In this document: positions 26,882 to 34,193 of the stretch, piece by piece
How the letters are laid out: each line of letters begins with the position of its first letter
Numbering within the stretch: position 1 is the stretch's first letter
From: Corallococcus exercitus
Lineage (GTDB): Bacteria; Myxococcota; Myxococcia; Myxococcales; Myxococcaceae
Assembly: GCF_003611585.1 (NCBI RefSeq)
Contig: NZ_RAVW01000011.1
Location: forward strand, 1 to 52,573
DNA length: 52,573 bases
Reading direction: 5' to 3'
The notes under the pieces: generated by a model
Told to the model about the DNA's origin: nothing
What the model saw: only the letters and a program-made list of their open reading frames with translations
The model's database searches: none
Position numbers and translations under genes: made by a program

Positions 26882-27691
26882 TCAGTAGCCGACGTAGCCG
26901 CTGCCGCTGTTCATCGCCTGGATGCCCGGGGTGTTGGACACCGAGCCGTAGCGGTCCACCGAGTAGCGGACGGCCGCGATGATGTTGTCCACCGGGTTGC
27001 GGATGTTGTCGTGGCCCGGGAGCTTGAACGCGTCGAACGTGGGCTGGATGGTCTGCATCAGGCCGATGGAGGGATGGCCGTCCTTCGCGTTCTGATCCGT
27101 CAGGTTGATGGCGTTCGGGTTGCCGCTGGACTCGTGCTCGATGATCTTCGCGATGTCCTGGGGGTTCATCTTGTCCACCGGGATGCCAGCGGCCTTGAGG
27201 ATCTCCATGGCCTGCTTGATCCAGTCACCCACCTCGCCCTTCGGCATGTCGCCCGTGGCGCCTGCCGACTGGGCGGAGCCCGCCTGGAACGAGTCACCCG
27301 CGCCGGACGCGCCGCCCGTGCTGGGAGCGCCGCCCGAGTTCGAAGGAGCGCCCGCGCTGGACGCGCCGGACACGCCCGACGGGGCCTGGGCTCCGTCCAC
27401 GCCGCCCGCGGCGGCAGCACCGCCGCTGATGGAGGTCTGGAGCATCTGGACGATCTGCTGCAGCTCCTTCACCACCTCGCTGAGCCCCTCCATGAACTGC
27501 TTGAACTGCGCGCCCTTCGCGGGGCCCGCGCTGAAGCCGTCCTGCTGGAACTGGGACGCGAAGCTGGAACCGGGCTTCTGGCAGGCGCCGCCCTGCACGC
27601 GGGCGCCGGACACGGCATCCGGACGGGAAGCGAAGTCCTGGGAGGGGACGCGGAAGGAAGCGGAGCGGGTGGAGCCGGGGGCGATGACCAT
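26882..27691 (-). CDS. SLT-domain (lytic transglycosylase-like) protein with Gly/Ser/Ala-rich linker
   Basis: The 269-residue protein has an N-terminal region of about 85 residues with FKQFMEGLSEVVKELQQIVQML (helix), then a 60-residue Gly/Ala/Ser linker. The C-terminal soluble lytic transglycosylase-like domain has IIEHESSGNPNAINLTDQNA (catalytic Glu in EHESSGNP), IGLMQTIQPTFDAF and IRNPVDNIIAAVRYSVDRYG. It should cleave peptidoglycan. No signal peptide is visible, so export must be by another route, or the protein acts after lysis or delivery by a secretion system. ATG 27689-27691 follows GAGGA. It converges on the metL gene with a 3-base gap. Confidence 0.88.
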   Translation of the reverse strand: MVIAPGSTRSASFRVPSQDFASRPDAVSGARVQGGACQKPGSSFASQFQQDGFSAGPAKGAQFKQFMEGLSEVVKELQQIVQMLQTSISGGAAAAGGVDGAQAPSGVSGASSAGAPSNSGGAPSTGGASGAGDSFQAGSAQSAGATGDMPKGEVGDWIKQAMEILKAAGIPVDKMNPQDIAKIIEHESSGNPNAINLTDQNAKDGHPSIGLMQTIQPTFDAFKLPGHDNIRNPVDNIIAAVRYSVDRYGSVSNTPGIQAMNSGSGYVGY

Positions 27692-27920
27692 GGGGGATTT
27701 CCTCGAAGGTTGAGTGCTGCTGACGAGGAACACCTACAGCAGGAGACATGCCAACCCTTTGGAGGACATCCACCGCAAGCCAAGTGCTTGATGTCCTTGA
27801 GGAAGCGCGAGGCACGGTGGAGCTCACCGGGCCTCGTTCCTGGTGACTGGAGTCATCGCATCACGAACCGCGGTCACCACCCGCGATGCGCCGACGCCTC
27901 ACGGCCATCCGCGTCGCGCT

Positions 27921-28676
27921 CTACTTCGTGCGCGCATCGGGCTTCCGGCTCCGCGAGGGCGGCGCGACCTTCTTCGCGGGTGCGGCCTTCTTCACCGCCC
28001 GGGCCTGCTTCCCGGCCACGGCCTTCTTCGCGGGCGCGGCCTTCTTCACCGCTCGGGCCTGCTTCCTGGCCACGGCCTTCTTCGCGGGCGCGGCCTTCTC
28101 CGTCACCCGGGGCTGCTTCGTGGTCGCGGCATTCTTCGTTCCTCGCGCGGGGCCATGCTTCTTCAGCGCGGCGGCGCCCTGCTCCGCCAGACCTGCCTCC
28201 AGCGCGGGAGGCCTCTTGGCGCCCTTCTTCCCCGCGGGCTCACGCTTCGGGGGCCCATCCCGGTTCACCGCCACGGCCCTTCCGGAGAAGGCGTCCCAGC
28301 TCTCCAGCGCGCGCGTCCATCGGGCCAGCGTCTCCTCGCGTGCGCCCGCGTCCGGCAATCCCTCCGCATGGAGCGCGACGGTGACGCCATGCACCGACGG
28401 CAGCACGCGCAGCTGCACGGTGCGCGCACGAGGCCACGCGTCATGCTCCAGGCGCATGCGGAGCTGCTGGGGCGGAACCCGGCGCACCACCTTGAGGCGC
28501 GTGCCGTCCGGAAGCGCGACCTGCTCCCCTTCCTTCAGCGGCTGGGAGCACGCGCCCACCCAGCGCACGAGTCCTGCCTCCTCGCCCCACGCGGCCCAGG
28601 CCATCTCCGACCCCACCGCGAACGAGCGCCGCACTCCTGCCTGGTATCCACCATCAGCCGTCCGACCTGTCGACAT
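27921..28676 (-). CDS. SRPBCC (AHSA1-like) protein with a histone H1-like Lys/Ala-rich tail
   Basis: The 251-residue protein starts with an SRPBCC/AHSA1-like half (about 1-135), with FAVGSEMAWAAWGEEAGLVRWVG, LPDGTRLKVVRRVPPQQLRMRLEH and the closing helix LARWTRALESWDAF. The C-terminal 115 residues are strongly basic and repetitive (KKAAPAKKAVA-type), like histone H1 or bacterial AlgR3-like tails, and should bind DNA or RNA. ATG 28676 follows AAGGAG; a GTG two codons earlier is possible. I know no function for this fusion. It is divergent from a small lipoprotein gene across a 47-base AT-rich gap. The 229 bases between 27692 and 27920 show nothing I can name. Confidence 0.8.
   Translation of the reverse strand: MSTGRTADGGYQAGVRRSFAVGSEMAWAAWGEEAGLVRWVGACSQPLKEGEQVALPDGTRLKVVRRVPPQQLRMRLEHDAWPRARTVQLRVLPSVHGVTVALHAEGLPDAGAREETLARWTRALESWDAFSGRAVAVNRDGPPKREPAGKKGAKRPPALEAGLAEQGAAALKKHGPARGTKNAATTKQPRVTEKAAPAKKAVARKQARAVKKAAPAKKAVAGKQARAVKKAAPAKKVAPPSRSRKPDARTK
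27969..28100 (-). repeat. 54-bp in-frame tandem repeat (about 2.5 copies) encoding a Lys/Ala tail
   Basis: The 18-residue unit KAAPAKKAVARKQARAVK is repeated with one change (R to G) and followed by a partial third copy. The DNA copies differ at only a few bases, so the array is recent or kept by recombination. Confidence 0.85.
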
Positions 28677-28723
28677 TGACACTCCTTACTGAATAATCTT
28701 GTTTTCCAAATCTAGGAGGAACG

Positions 28724-28996
28724 ATGCGCCATCTTCTGACGAGCCTGCTGTGCACGGGAGCCCTGCTGTTCACCGCATGTGGTGGCGAAGCGGATGCCCC
28801 CGGCGCGCCCACGCTCGACACGGCCGAGCAGGCCGCGTCCCCCTGCCGCACGGGCCAGTACACCCGAGTCACCTACTTCAGCGACAGCACGAAGACCGTG
28901 GAGGTGGGCCACCTCATCTGCGGCTGCAACGGCACCACCACCACCTACGGCCAGACGACGACCTTCACGACCGTCTCCTACGCGCTCTGCCAGTAG
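28724..28996 (+). CDS. Small Cys-containing lipoprotein (DUF6289-like)
   Basis: The 90-residue protein has a lipoprotein signal with lipobox FTAC. The mature part is short and Thr-rich, with SPCRTGQYTRVTYFSDSTKTVEVGHLICGCNG and a final ALCQ. The pattern Y-S-D then V-G-x-x-I-x-G-C is what I remember for DUF6289 proteins. Function unknown; secreted or surface. A very strong ribosome site (AGGAGG) precedes ATG 28724-28726. A perfect TTGACA occurs at 28676-28681, but the -10 box is unclear. It converges on the next gene with only 4 bases between. Confidence 0.78.
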   Translation: MRHLLTSLLCTGALLFTACGGEADAPGAPTLDTAEQAASPCRTGQYTRVTYFSDSTKTVEVGHLICGCNGTTTTYGQTTTFTTVSYALCQ

Positions 28997-29000
28997 CCCG

Positions 29001-29924
29001 CTAGGGAGCGGCAACCTTCGCCTGCCGCTCCCACTCCGCCGGCAGGCCGATGTTGAGGAACACCGGGAAGCGCAGCCCCGGGTACGCGGCCTCGATGCGC
29101 GCGCGGATGTGCTGCGCCGCCGCGTCCGTGAACGGTCCCTGGGGCTTCTCCGCCGCGACCTCCGCGATGACGCGCTCCAGGTACTGCCGCTCGCTCGCGA
29201 GCAGCCCCGCGTCTCCTGAGGGCCCCCGCCCCGGATGGACCCACTTCGGGTGCAGCGCCTTCAGCTCCTCCAGCCGCTGGAGCCACGCCTCCGTGCGACC
29301 CATCTCCAGCCAGCTGTGCGCGTCGTTCGCCACCAGGTCGCCGGGGAACACGTGCCCGTCGAACTCCACCACCACGTGCGCCTCGCTGCACCCGGCGCCC
29401 AGCACGTGCGCCTTCACCGTCACGCCGCCCGCGCTCAGCTCCGCCGTCTGGCTTCCGAAGCTGTCCGGCAGCGGCAGCGACATCGGGTAGTCCGGCGCAT
29501 AGCGCGCGGCGAACGCCCGCGTGCGCTTCTCGTGGATGGCCGGGATGGACGCGCGCACCTGCTCGCTCGTCACGACGCGGATGCCGCGCTTGCGCAGCAC
29601 GTCCGTGCCGTTGAACTTGTCCGGGTTGGCGTGCAGCACGATGGCCAGCTCCGCCTTCTTGCCCGTCACCGCCTCCGCCCAGGTGACGAACTCCTCCGCC
29701 GCGGACGGCAGGAACTGCGTGTCCACCAGGATGAGCCCCGTGGGCCCCTCAATCCAATACGACGACGTGCTGAAGCCCCACGGCGAGGACACGTACGTGC
29801 CCACGCGCGCGTCCGCGTGCGAGGCCAGCGTCACCTGCGCCCCCTTCAGACGCGGTGGCGGGGACGACGCACACCCCGCCGACAGAACGGCCAGCAGACC
29901 CAGGACGACGGCGAAACGATGCAA
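29001..29924 (-). CDS. MBL-fold lipoprotein with degenerate metal-binding motif
   Basis: The 307-residue protein has a lipoprotein signal with lipobox SAGC. A metallo-beta-lactamase-fold domain shows WIEGPTGLILVDTQF, a degenerate metal motif (HANPDKFNG where HxHxDH is expected), GAGCSEAHVVVEFDGHVFPGDLVAND (late metal residues conserved) and WVHPGRGPSGD. The broken first motif suggests altered metal use or lost activity. The TTG start at 29922-29924 is chosen because it has a perfect GGAGG six bases upstream and begins the signal peptide; there is no good ATG. It is followed (convergent) by the small lipoprotein gene. Confidence 0.8.
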   Translation of the reverse strand: MHRFAVVLGLLAVLSAGCASSPPPRLKGAQVTLASHADARVGTYVSSPWGFSTSSYWIEGPTGLILVDTQFLPSAAEEFVTWAEAVTGKKAELAIVLHANPDKFNGTDVLRKRGIRVVTSEQVRASIPAIHEKRTRAFAARYAPDYPMSLPLPDSFGSQTAELSAGGVTVKAHVLGAGCSEAHVVVEFDGHVFPGDLVANDAHSWLEMGRTEAWLQRLEELKALHPKWVHPGRGPSGDAGLLASERQYLERVIAEVAAEKPQGPFTDAAAQHIRARIEAAYPGLRFPVFLNIGLPAEWERQAKVAAP

Positions 29925-29994
29925 GGCGGCCTCCGGAAGAGAGCGCGCCCTGCCTAGTCGGCCGCCGTCCCGCTCGCAAGCCGTCCTGGGTGAC

Positions 29995-30339
29995 TCACCC
30001 CGTGCGCTGCAGCCGGCGCTTGTACTTCTCACCCCAATCCCGCAGCCCGATGAGCACCGGCTCCAGGGAGCGGCCGAAGGCGGTGAGTTCGTACTCCACG
30101 CGCGGCGGCACCTGCGCGTAGACCGTGCGCTTCACCAGCCCGTCCTCTTCAAGCTCGCGCAGCTGCAACGTCAGCATGCGCTGGCTGCAGTTGGGCAGCC
30201 GCTTGCGCAGCTCACCGAAGCGGTGCGTGCCCTTCAGCAACCAGTACAAGACCACGCCCTTCCAGCGTCCGCCGATGACGCCGAGGGACGCCTCCACCGC
30301 GCAGTTCGTGTTCGAGTCGTCGTCGCGCTTGCGGCTCAT
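29995..30339 (-). CDS. HxlR-family transcriptional regulator
   Basis: The 114-residue winged-helix regulator has the HxlR signature: NCAVEASLGVIGGRWKGVVLYWLLKGTHRFGELRK, then CSQRMLTLQLRELEEDGLVKR and PPRVEYELTAFGRSLEPVL. An N-terminal Cys (C13) sits where redox- or quinone-sensing HxlR proteins such as YodB carry their sensor Cys. ATG 30337-30339 follows AGAGGT. It is divergent from an NAD(P)H-dependent oxidoreductase gene, the common arrangement for electrophile-responsive HxlR/reductase pairs, so repression of that gene relieved by quinones or electrophiles is a reasonable inference. Confidence 0.93.
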   Translation of the reverse strand: MSRKRDDDSNTNCAVEASLGVIGGRWKGVVLYWLLKGTHRFGELRKRLPNCSQRMLTLQLRELEEDGLVKRTVYAQVPPRVEYELTAFGRSLEPVLIGLRDWGEKYKRRLQRTG

Positions 30340-30351
30340 GGTTACCTCTTT

Positions 30352-30359
30352 GTACGTAC
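30352..30359. promoter_or_regulatory. GTACGTAC palindrome near the HxlR start
   Basis: This is a self-complementary 8-mer 13 bases upstream of the HxlR ATG. CGTACT recurs in the same direction at 30355-30360 and 30374-30379, 19 bases (about two helix turns) apart. It is a possible autoregulatory operator half-site pair. Confidence 0.35.
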
Positions 30360-30375
30360 TGCCCAAACATGTGCG

Positions 30376-30403
30376 TACTTGCGGAGAAATAACCGCAATC
30401 GTA
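30376..30403. promoter_or_regulatory. Inverted repeat TTGCGG-N8-CCGCAA, candidate HxlR operator
   Basis: TTGCGG (30379-30384) and CCGCAA (30393-30398) are exact inverted copies around an AT-rich 8-base centre, flanked by TAC (30376) and GTA (30401). It lies 17 bases before the reductase ATG at 30415, a position where a bound repressor would block transcription. Confidence 0.5.
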
Positions 30404-30414
30404 CCTCATGGGCC

Positions 30415-31242
30415 ATGAACGTCCTCATCGTCCACGCCCATCCCGAACCCCGTTCACTCAATGGCGCATTGAAGGACCTGGCCGTGCAGCACCTGACGGC
30501 CCTGGGCCATACGGTCCAGGTGTCGGACCTCTACGCCATGGGCTGGAAGGCCAGCGCGGATGGAGCGGACTTCCTCACCTCCAACGCTGGAGAGCGGCTC
30601 TTCTACGAGCGCGCGTCGAAGGCCGCCTTCACCAACGGCACCCAGACGGCGGACATCTCCGCCGAGCAGCAGAAGCTGCTCTGGGCCCAGGCCGTCATCC
30701 TCCAGTTCCCGCTGTGGTGGTTCTCCATGCCGGCCATCCTCAAGGGGTGGATCGACCGGGTCTTCGCCTTCGGCTTCGCCTATGGCGTGGGCGTGCATGA
30801 AGGCGAACGCTGGGGTGACCGCTACGGAGAGGGCACGCTGACGGGCCGCCGCGCCATGCTCTCCATCACCATTGGCGGACGCGCGCCGCACTACACGGAC
30901 CGGGGCGTCAACGGGGCGCTGGAAGACCTCCTCTTCCCCATCGAGCACGGGGTGCTCTTCTATCCGGGGATGGACGTCCTGCCGTCATTCACGGTCTACC
31001 AGTCCGACCGCATGAAGGAGGAGCAGTGGCCCGCCGTGGCGGAGGCGTTCAAGGCACGGCTGGACGGCCTGTTCACCGACGCGCCCATTCCGTTCCGCAG
31101 GCAGAACGGCGGGCACTACGACACGCAGCAGGTGCTGAAGCCCGGGCTGGGCGACGGCGCTTCCGGCACCCGCATCCACCGGGTGCGGGAGGGTGAACCA
31201 GAGCAGCGGCCCCTCACCCCGTGGGGCGGTACCCCGGCATGA
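30415..31242 (+). CDS. NAD(P)H-dependent oxidoreductase, flavodoxin-like fold (MdaB/NQO type)
   Basis: The 275-residue flavodoxin_2-family quinone reductase has MNVLIVHAHPEPRSLNGAL (FMN/FAD phosphate loop), LQFPLWWFSMPAILKGWIDRVFAFGFAYG (flavin and quinone site), RRAMLSITIGG and a DxLFPIEHG-type segment. It probably reduces quinones or related electrophiles by two electrons. ATG 30415 is used, with the regulatory palindrome just upstream. The C-terminal 25 residues or so appear to extend past the usual family end, so the last 29 bases overlap the 3' end of the oppositely oriented TrkA-N gene. Confidence 0.92.
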   Translation: MNVLIVHAHPEPRSLNGALKDLAVQHLTALGHTVQVSDLYAMGWKASADGADFLTSNAGERLFYERASKAAFTNGTQTADISAEQQKLLWAQAVILQFPLWWFSMPAILKGWIDRVFAFGFAYGVGVHEGERWGDRYGEGTLTGRRAMLSITIGGRAPHYTDRGVNGALEDLLFPIEHGVLFYPGMDVLPSFTVYQSDRMKEEQWPAVAEAFKARLDGLFTDAPIPFRRQNGGHYDTQQVLKPGLGDGASGTRIHRVREGEPEQRPLTPWGGTPA

Positions 31243-32305
31243 GGAAGTTGTCGTGGTCCGCGTACGCCGGCGCATCCGACTCGCCGGTGAAGGCGCGCAG
31301 GGCGCAGTACTCCGGATAGGACGCCTGGATGGTGACCTGGTCTCCCGCCTGGAGCACCACGTCGCCGGTGGGGTGCAGCGTCTCCGTCTCGCCCCGGATG
31401 AGCGACAGCGCCAGCCCGCCGAAGCGGTCTCGCACCTGGGACACGTTCATCCCCGACAGGCCGTCGCGCACCACGAACAGCGACACCACCATCAGGTGCT
31501 TGCCGATGCGGAACGAATGGATGAGCCGTGGATCCAACGCGGCCAGCGCCATGGCGGGCGCGGCCAGCGAGGAGCTGGACAGGGCCTCCGCCTTGAACGT
31601 GTCGCGCACCTTCGCGCCCAGGTCGTCGTCGAACAGGCGGATGACCACGCGGATGCCGGGGTTCAACCGCCGCGCGTCCAGCGCGATGTTCAGGTTCGCC
31701 AGGTCGTCGTCCGTGGCGCAGACGATGGCGGACGCCTTCTTCACGTGCGTGCGCGGCAGGCACAGCGGGCTGCGCGTGTCGTCGATGAGCAGGGGCACGT
31801 TCTCGTCGCGCAGCGCGGACACGAACGTCGCGTCCTCGCGCTTCTCCACCACGACGACGTCCTTGCCCATCTCCCGCAGCTGCGTCACCACGCGGTAGCC
31901 CACGCGGCCCGCGCCGCACACCACGACGTGGCCCTTCATCGTTTCGGACACCACGGAGACCCACTCCTTGTCGTTCTTGTGCCGCGCGAAGAAGAGGTAC
32001 GCGAAGCGCACCACGCCATCCACCACCAGCGCGATGCTGACCGGCGGGATGAGGATGTTGAGCGTCTCCACCAGCCAGTCGCTCACATACGGCAGCGACG
32101 GCTGCCCGAAGAGCAGGAAGTAGACGTGGTGCAGCGCCTCTCCGTAGGAGATGCGGTCCCCGCCCGGTCCCACGTAGCGCCAGTGGTACAGCAGCGGCCC
32201 CAGCCCGAAGATGACCGCCGCCAGCAGCAGCGTGCTGCGGAACCTCCGCGACAGCGCGCGCAGGTACCGCAGGTCCACCATCAGGCGCGCGGCGGGGCTC
32301 TTCAT
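31214..32305 (-). CDS. Ion-channel-like protein with TrkA-N (RCK) and TrkA-C domains
   Basis: The 363-residue protein has two or three N-terminal membrane segments (STLLLAAVIFGLGPLLY; ILIPPVSIALVVDGVVRFAYLFFA), a cytoplasmic RCK/TrkA-N Rossmann domain starting HVVVCGAGRVGYRVVTQL, and a C-terminal TrkA-C-like part (DRFGGLALSLIRGETETLHP, LQAGDQVTIQA). The architecture is that of K+-channel or transport regulators. I do not see a clean selectivity filter (TVGYG), so the permeating ion is unclear. ATG 32303-32305 is chosen as the start before the first TM; no strong ribosome site is visible. It is 13 bases after tatC and probably in the same operon. Confidence 0.82.
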   Translation of the reverse strand: MKSPAARLMVDLRYLRALSRRFRSTLLLAAVIFGLGPLLYHWRYVGPGGDRISYGEALHHVYFLLFGQPSLPYVSDWLVETLNILIPPVSIALVVDGVVRFAYLFFARHKNDKEWVSVVSETMKGHVVVCGAGRVGYRVVTQLREMGKDVVVVEKREDATFVSALRDENVPLLIDDTRSPLCLPRTHVKKASAIVCATDDDLANLNIALDARRLNPGIRVVIRLFDDDLGAKVRDTFKAEALSSSSLAAPAMALAALDPRLIHSFRIGKHLMVVSLFVVRDGLSGMNVSQVRDRFGGLALSLIRGETETLHPTGDVVLQAGDQVTIQASYPEYCALRAFTGESDAPAYADHDNFLMPGYRPTG

Positions 32306-32318
32306 GCGCGCGGGAGCC

Positions 32319-33524
32319 CTACGCCGCCGGGGTGATGTCCGTGGAGGCTTCCGCCTTCGCACGGCGCTTCTCGATGAGCCACACCGCCAGCACGCCCAGC
32401 TCGTAGCAGAGCAACATGGGGCCGGCCATGAGCGACAGGTTCACCACGTCACCCGTGGGCGTCAGCACCGCCGCGGCGATGAGGCACACCACGAACGCGT
32501 GGCGCTGGTAGCGGAAGAGCCACCTCGACTGCACCACCCCGACGATGCCCAGGAGCGCCATCACCAGCGGCAATTCGAAGATGACGCCGAAGGCGAGGAT
32601 GAGCAGCAGCACCAGCGACAGCTGCTCGTTCATCGTCAGCATGGGCCGCGTCCAGCGCGCGGCCTCGGCCTCCGCGTGGCCCCGGGCCAGCTCCTTCTGC
32701 AGCCGCCACAGGCCGGACATCTCCTCGGCGCGCGTGGGCGCCACGCCCGCGAGCAGGCTCGCCGCCTGGTCCATGGCGGCCTCCGACGCGACGTAGTCCT
32801 GCTTGCCGAAGGCCGTCACCGCCTCCACGCGCTTCTCCACCGCCTGGCGCAGCACGCCGCGCGCGGGGACTCCTATCCCGTCCGCCGCCGCGTCCAGCAG
32901 GTCGCCCAGGCCCTTGAGGCGCGCCGTGAGCTCCACGCTCTTCGCGGTCGCCACCTGCGGGTCCTGCACCTGGCCCTCGCCCGCGGCGGTCAGCGCGGCG
33001 CTGGTCTCCTTCGCCACGTGGCCGGCGCGCTCCACCTCGCCAATGCGCAGGAAGCGCAGGGAGTCCTCGGCGCCCATGCGCGCCGTGTCCATGCGCTGCT
33101 CCAGGGCGAGCGTCTCCTCCTCGTTGAGGAGGAACTTGAACATGGAGGGCAGCACCAGGAAGTAGCAGAACAGCGAGCCCACGATGAAGGCCACGGAGCC
33201 CAGCACCACGAAGGGCGACGCGTACTTGCGCTCCTCCGGGTAGAGCCCCGGCGCCACGAAGCCCCAGATCTGCCAGAGGATGACGGGCGTGGTGAGGAAG
33301 ATGCCGCAGTACACGCCCACCTTCATCAGCACGTTGATTTCTTCGATGCCGGATGTGTAGACGAGCGAGCGCCCCTCCGGGGGCAGCGCGTCCAGCACCG
33401 GCCGCATCAACACGCCGAAGATGGGCTTGGCGAAGATGAGCGACACGGCGCCCAGCACGAGCACCGCGAGCGAGCACTTCACGAGCCGCGAGCGCAGCTC
33501 CGTGAGGTGCTCCGCCAGGCTCAT
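32319..33524 (-). CDS. tatC: Twin-arginine translocase subunit TatC with a large periplasmic insertion
   Basis: The protein is 401 residues, where TatC is normally about 250. The canonical parts are present: HLTELRSRL (E9, signal-peptide contact), LWQIWGFVAPGLYPEERKY (E98 in the first cytoplasmic loop), TM3 FVVLGSVAFIVGSLFCYFLVLP, and after the insertion MNEQLSLVLLLILAFGVIFELPLVM (TM4) and AAAVLTPTGDVVNLSLMAGPMLLCYELGV (TM5-6). Residues about 136-294 form an extra, mostly helical, charged domain in the loop between TM3 and TM4, which faces the periplasm. TatC is the receptor for twin-arginine signal peptides. It follows tatB with 39 bases between. Confidence 0.94.
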   Translation of the reverse strand: MSLAEHLTELRSRLVKCSLAVLVLGAVSLIFAKPIFGVLMRPVLDALPPEGRSLVYTSGIEEINVLMKVGVYCGIFLTTPVILWQIWGFVAPGLYPEERKYASPFVVLGSVAFIVGSLFCYFLVLPSMFKFLLNEEETLALEQRMDTARMGAEDSLRFLRIGEVERAGHVAKETSAALTAAGEGQVQDPQVATAKSVELTARLKGLGDLLDAAADGIGVPARGVLRQAVEKRVEAVTAFGKQDYVASEAAMDQAASLLAGVAPTRAEEMSGLWRLQKELARGHAEAEAARWTRPMLTMNEQLSLVLLLILAFGVIFELPLVMALLGIVGVVQSRWLFRYQRHAFVVCLIAAAVLTPTGDVVNLSLMAGPMLLCYELGVLAVWLIEKRRAKAEASTDITPAA

Positions 33525-33563
33525 GCGGAAATCCGACAGGTCAACCCCTTGGCGGTTCAGGGC

Positions 33564-34040
33564 TCAGCTCCGTTTCGGCGCGTTGCGCGCCACCGTGCCC
33601 GGGATGGGGGCGAGTTGCGGAAGGCCGTTCTCGTCCTGCGCCGGCGCCGCCTCGACCTGGGCTTCCGTGCCGGGCGCGGCTGCGTCCACGGCGGCCTCCG
33701 AAGGCGCGGGCACGTTCGCGGGGTCCAGCGTCGCGGTGAGCGCGGGCGCGGGCTCGGCCAGCACGTTGGGCGGGGACATGTCCGGGAGCGTGGACGGAGC
33801 CAGCTCCGGCGGTGGGGACGGCACGCGCGTGCCCGGGCGGGGCGGGGGCTCGCGGTTGAAGTCCTCGTCCATGGCGTAGAACTCGCGCTCCACCACGTTG
33901 CGCACGTCGTCCGTCTGCCGGCGGAACTCGCGCATGAACTTGCCGATGGCCCGCGCCAGCTCAGGCAACCGCTGGGGGCCGAGCACGATCAGCGCGGCCA
34001 CCAGGATGAACACCATTTCGCCTGCGCCGATGTTGAACAT
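33564..34040 (-). CDS. tatB: Sec-independent translocase subunit TatB (TatA/B family)
   Basis: The 158-residue protein has an N-terminal membrane anchor and hinge (MFNIGAGEMVFILVAALIVLGPQRLPEL), an amphipathic helix (ARAIGKFMREFRRQTDDVRNVV) and a long Pro/Ala-rich tail. The E in IGAGEMVF and the longer amphipathic region fit TatB better than TatA. It forms the TatBC receptor. No tatA lies beside it, so TatA must be encoded elsewhere. ATG 34038-34040 follows a GGGAAAG ribosome site. It is the first gene of tatB-tatC-channel. Confidence 0.92.
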   Translation of the reverse strand: MFNIGAGEMVFILVAALIVLGPQRLPELARAIGKFMREFRRQTDDVRNVVEREFYAMDEDFNREPPPRPGTRVPSPPPELAPSTLPDMSPPNVLAEPAPALTATLDPANVPAPSEAAVDAAAPGTEAQVEAAPAQDENGLPQLAPIPGTVARNAPKRS

Positions 34041-34176
34041 GGGTCGTCGTCTTTCCCTTGAAGGGAACGTCCCGGGGTTATCGCGCCCACTGGCGGCTCG
34101 CGCAACCGTCAGCGACCGTCCAGCGTCCGTCCGGCCTCGTGTCAGGGAGGCGGGCGGCCGGGCACCCTACCCCGGC

Positions 34177-34193
34177 TGGGGCACATTGCCCCA
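34177..34193 (-). terminator. Hairpin immediately after the MFS stop codon
   Basis: TGGGGC (34177-34182) and GCCCCA (34188-34193) pair with an ACATT loop, ending at the base before the MFS stop (34194). On the minus strand no T run follows, so this is a weak candidate for the MFS/chemoreceptor unit. The rest of 34041-34176 shows nothing definite. Confidence 0.35.

Noticed and set aside
28676-28704. A promoter using the perfect TTGACA at 28676-28681 for the small lipoprotein
   Set aside because: The sequence 17 bases downstream (TTGTTT) is a poor -10, and the better AT-rich hexamer is only 10 bases away.
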